Shown here piece by piece: positions 5,029-5,205 of a DNA stretch of 5,205 nucleotides. Numbering within the stretch: the first letter of the stretch is position 1; the number at the start of each line of letters is the position of its first letter. Source of the DNA: Desulfobacterales bacterium (GTDB lineage: Bacteria > Desulfobacterota > Desulfobacteria > Desulfobacterales > Desulfosalsimonadaceae); NCBI GenBank assembly GCA_007127175.1, contig SKZX01000429.1, positions 1-5,205 of the forward strand, given 5' to 3'. Both the position numbers and the translations under genes were made by a program. The notes under the pieces are model-generated. The model was not told the origin of the DNA. It searched no databases and worked only from the letters and a program-made list of their open reading frames with translations.

Positions 5029-5205
5029 CCGCCTCCTTGAGCAGACAGCAGGCAATCCGGTGCCGGGGCATACCGTTTTCGTCGTATTCGATGTTTCCAT
5101 CCTGAACGAGTTTGTTGATGACGCACCCTTCCGGTATCGTCAGTGAAAACAGGTCGGACTCGCTTATTTTACCGGTGGGCGCGAGCCGGTCGCCGTCAAT
5201 GGCTG
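5015..5205 (-). CDS. C-terminal end of an unrecognised protein (5' end outside window)
   Basis: The - strand frame is open from the right edge to a TGA at 5017-5015. The 62 visible residues are acidic to neutral with a normal globular mix: GKISESDLFSLTIPEG (11-26), a short helix-like piece with VINKLVQDGNIEYDENG (28-44), and a tail with a Cys-Cys pair (52-53) in a likely helix. I cannot assign a family. A strong AAGGAGG lies inside its last codons (5038-5032), so another gene probably follows in a coupled operon. The start and most of the protein lie beyond position 5205. Both GC content and gene size in this block differ from the four large genes on the + strand, which hints at a separate origin but does not prove it. 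Confidence 0.6.
   Translation of the reverse strand, partial: AIDGDRLAPTGKISESDLFSLTIPEGCVINKLVQDGNIEYDENGMPRHRIACCLLKEAVAPS
5032..5038 (-). promoter_or_regulatory. Strong Shine-Dalgarno sequence in the - strand cluster
   Basis: AAGGAGG read on the - strand is the best ribosome binding site in the window. It points to translation starting shortly downstream: a TTG at 5028 (5 nt after AAGGA) or the ATG at 5018 (13 nt after AAGGAGG). Confidence 0.5.

Overview
The window looks like ordinary chromosome from a moderately GC-rich, Gram-negative bacterium. The style of the genes (a divergent DUF933/YchF-type NTPase, a stand-alone thiD, a short TatD-type hydrolase, palindromic intergenic elements) makes me think of sulfate-reducing Desulfobacterota (Desulfosarcina/Desulfococcus-like). 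That placement is inference from memory of the families, not a search result.

Layout. Four protein genes lie on the + strand. (1) 3-1481 is a gene cut by the left edge, with a highly basic N-terminal part, a degenerate class III nucleotidyl-cyclase-like domain and an unassigned C-terminal part. (2) 1502-2308 is thiD (HMP/HMP-P kinase of thiamin synthesis), starting 20 nt after gene 1 stops and probably co-transcribed with it. (3) After a 337-nt gap holding a ~118-nt imperfect palindrome and a smaller 20-bp near-palindrome comes a TatD-family metal hydrolase (2646-3437). (4) After a 244-nt gap carrying six copies of a 9-nt GTCCA-led tandem repeat, inside a possible 59-codon proline-rich ORF, comes a YchF/Obg-like P-loop NTPase with a TGS domain (3682-4719).

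From 4754 to the right edge the signal switches to the - strand. There is the C-terminal end of an unrecognised protein (5015-5205) and one or two very short ORFs overlapping it and each other, the last with four clustered cysteines. This compact, overlapping block of unknown small genes converges on the NTPase gene, with a weak hairpin terminator between. It could be the end of a mobile or phage-like element, but nothing in view (no integrase, tRNA or att repeat) proves that.

The + strand genes do not form an obvious pathway. Thiamin synthesis, a TatD nuclease/hydrolase and a ribosome-associated-type ATPase are housekeeping functions placed side by side. The items most worth a second look are the cyclase-like protein with a partly lost active site and two long homopolymer tracts, the NTPase that has lost the DxxG motif, the palindrome, the nonamer repeat with its small ORF, and the unknown - strand cluster.
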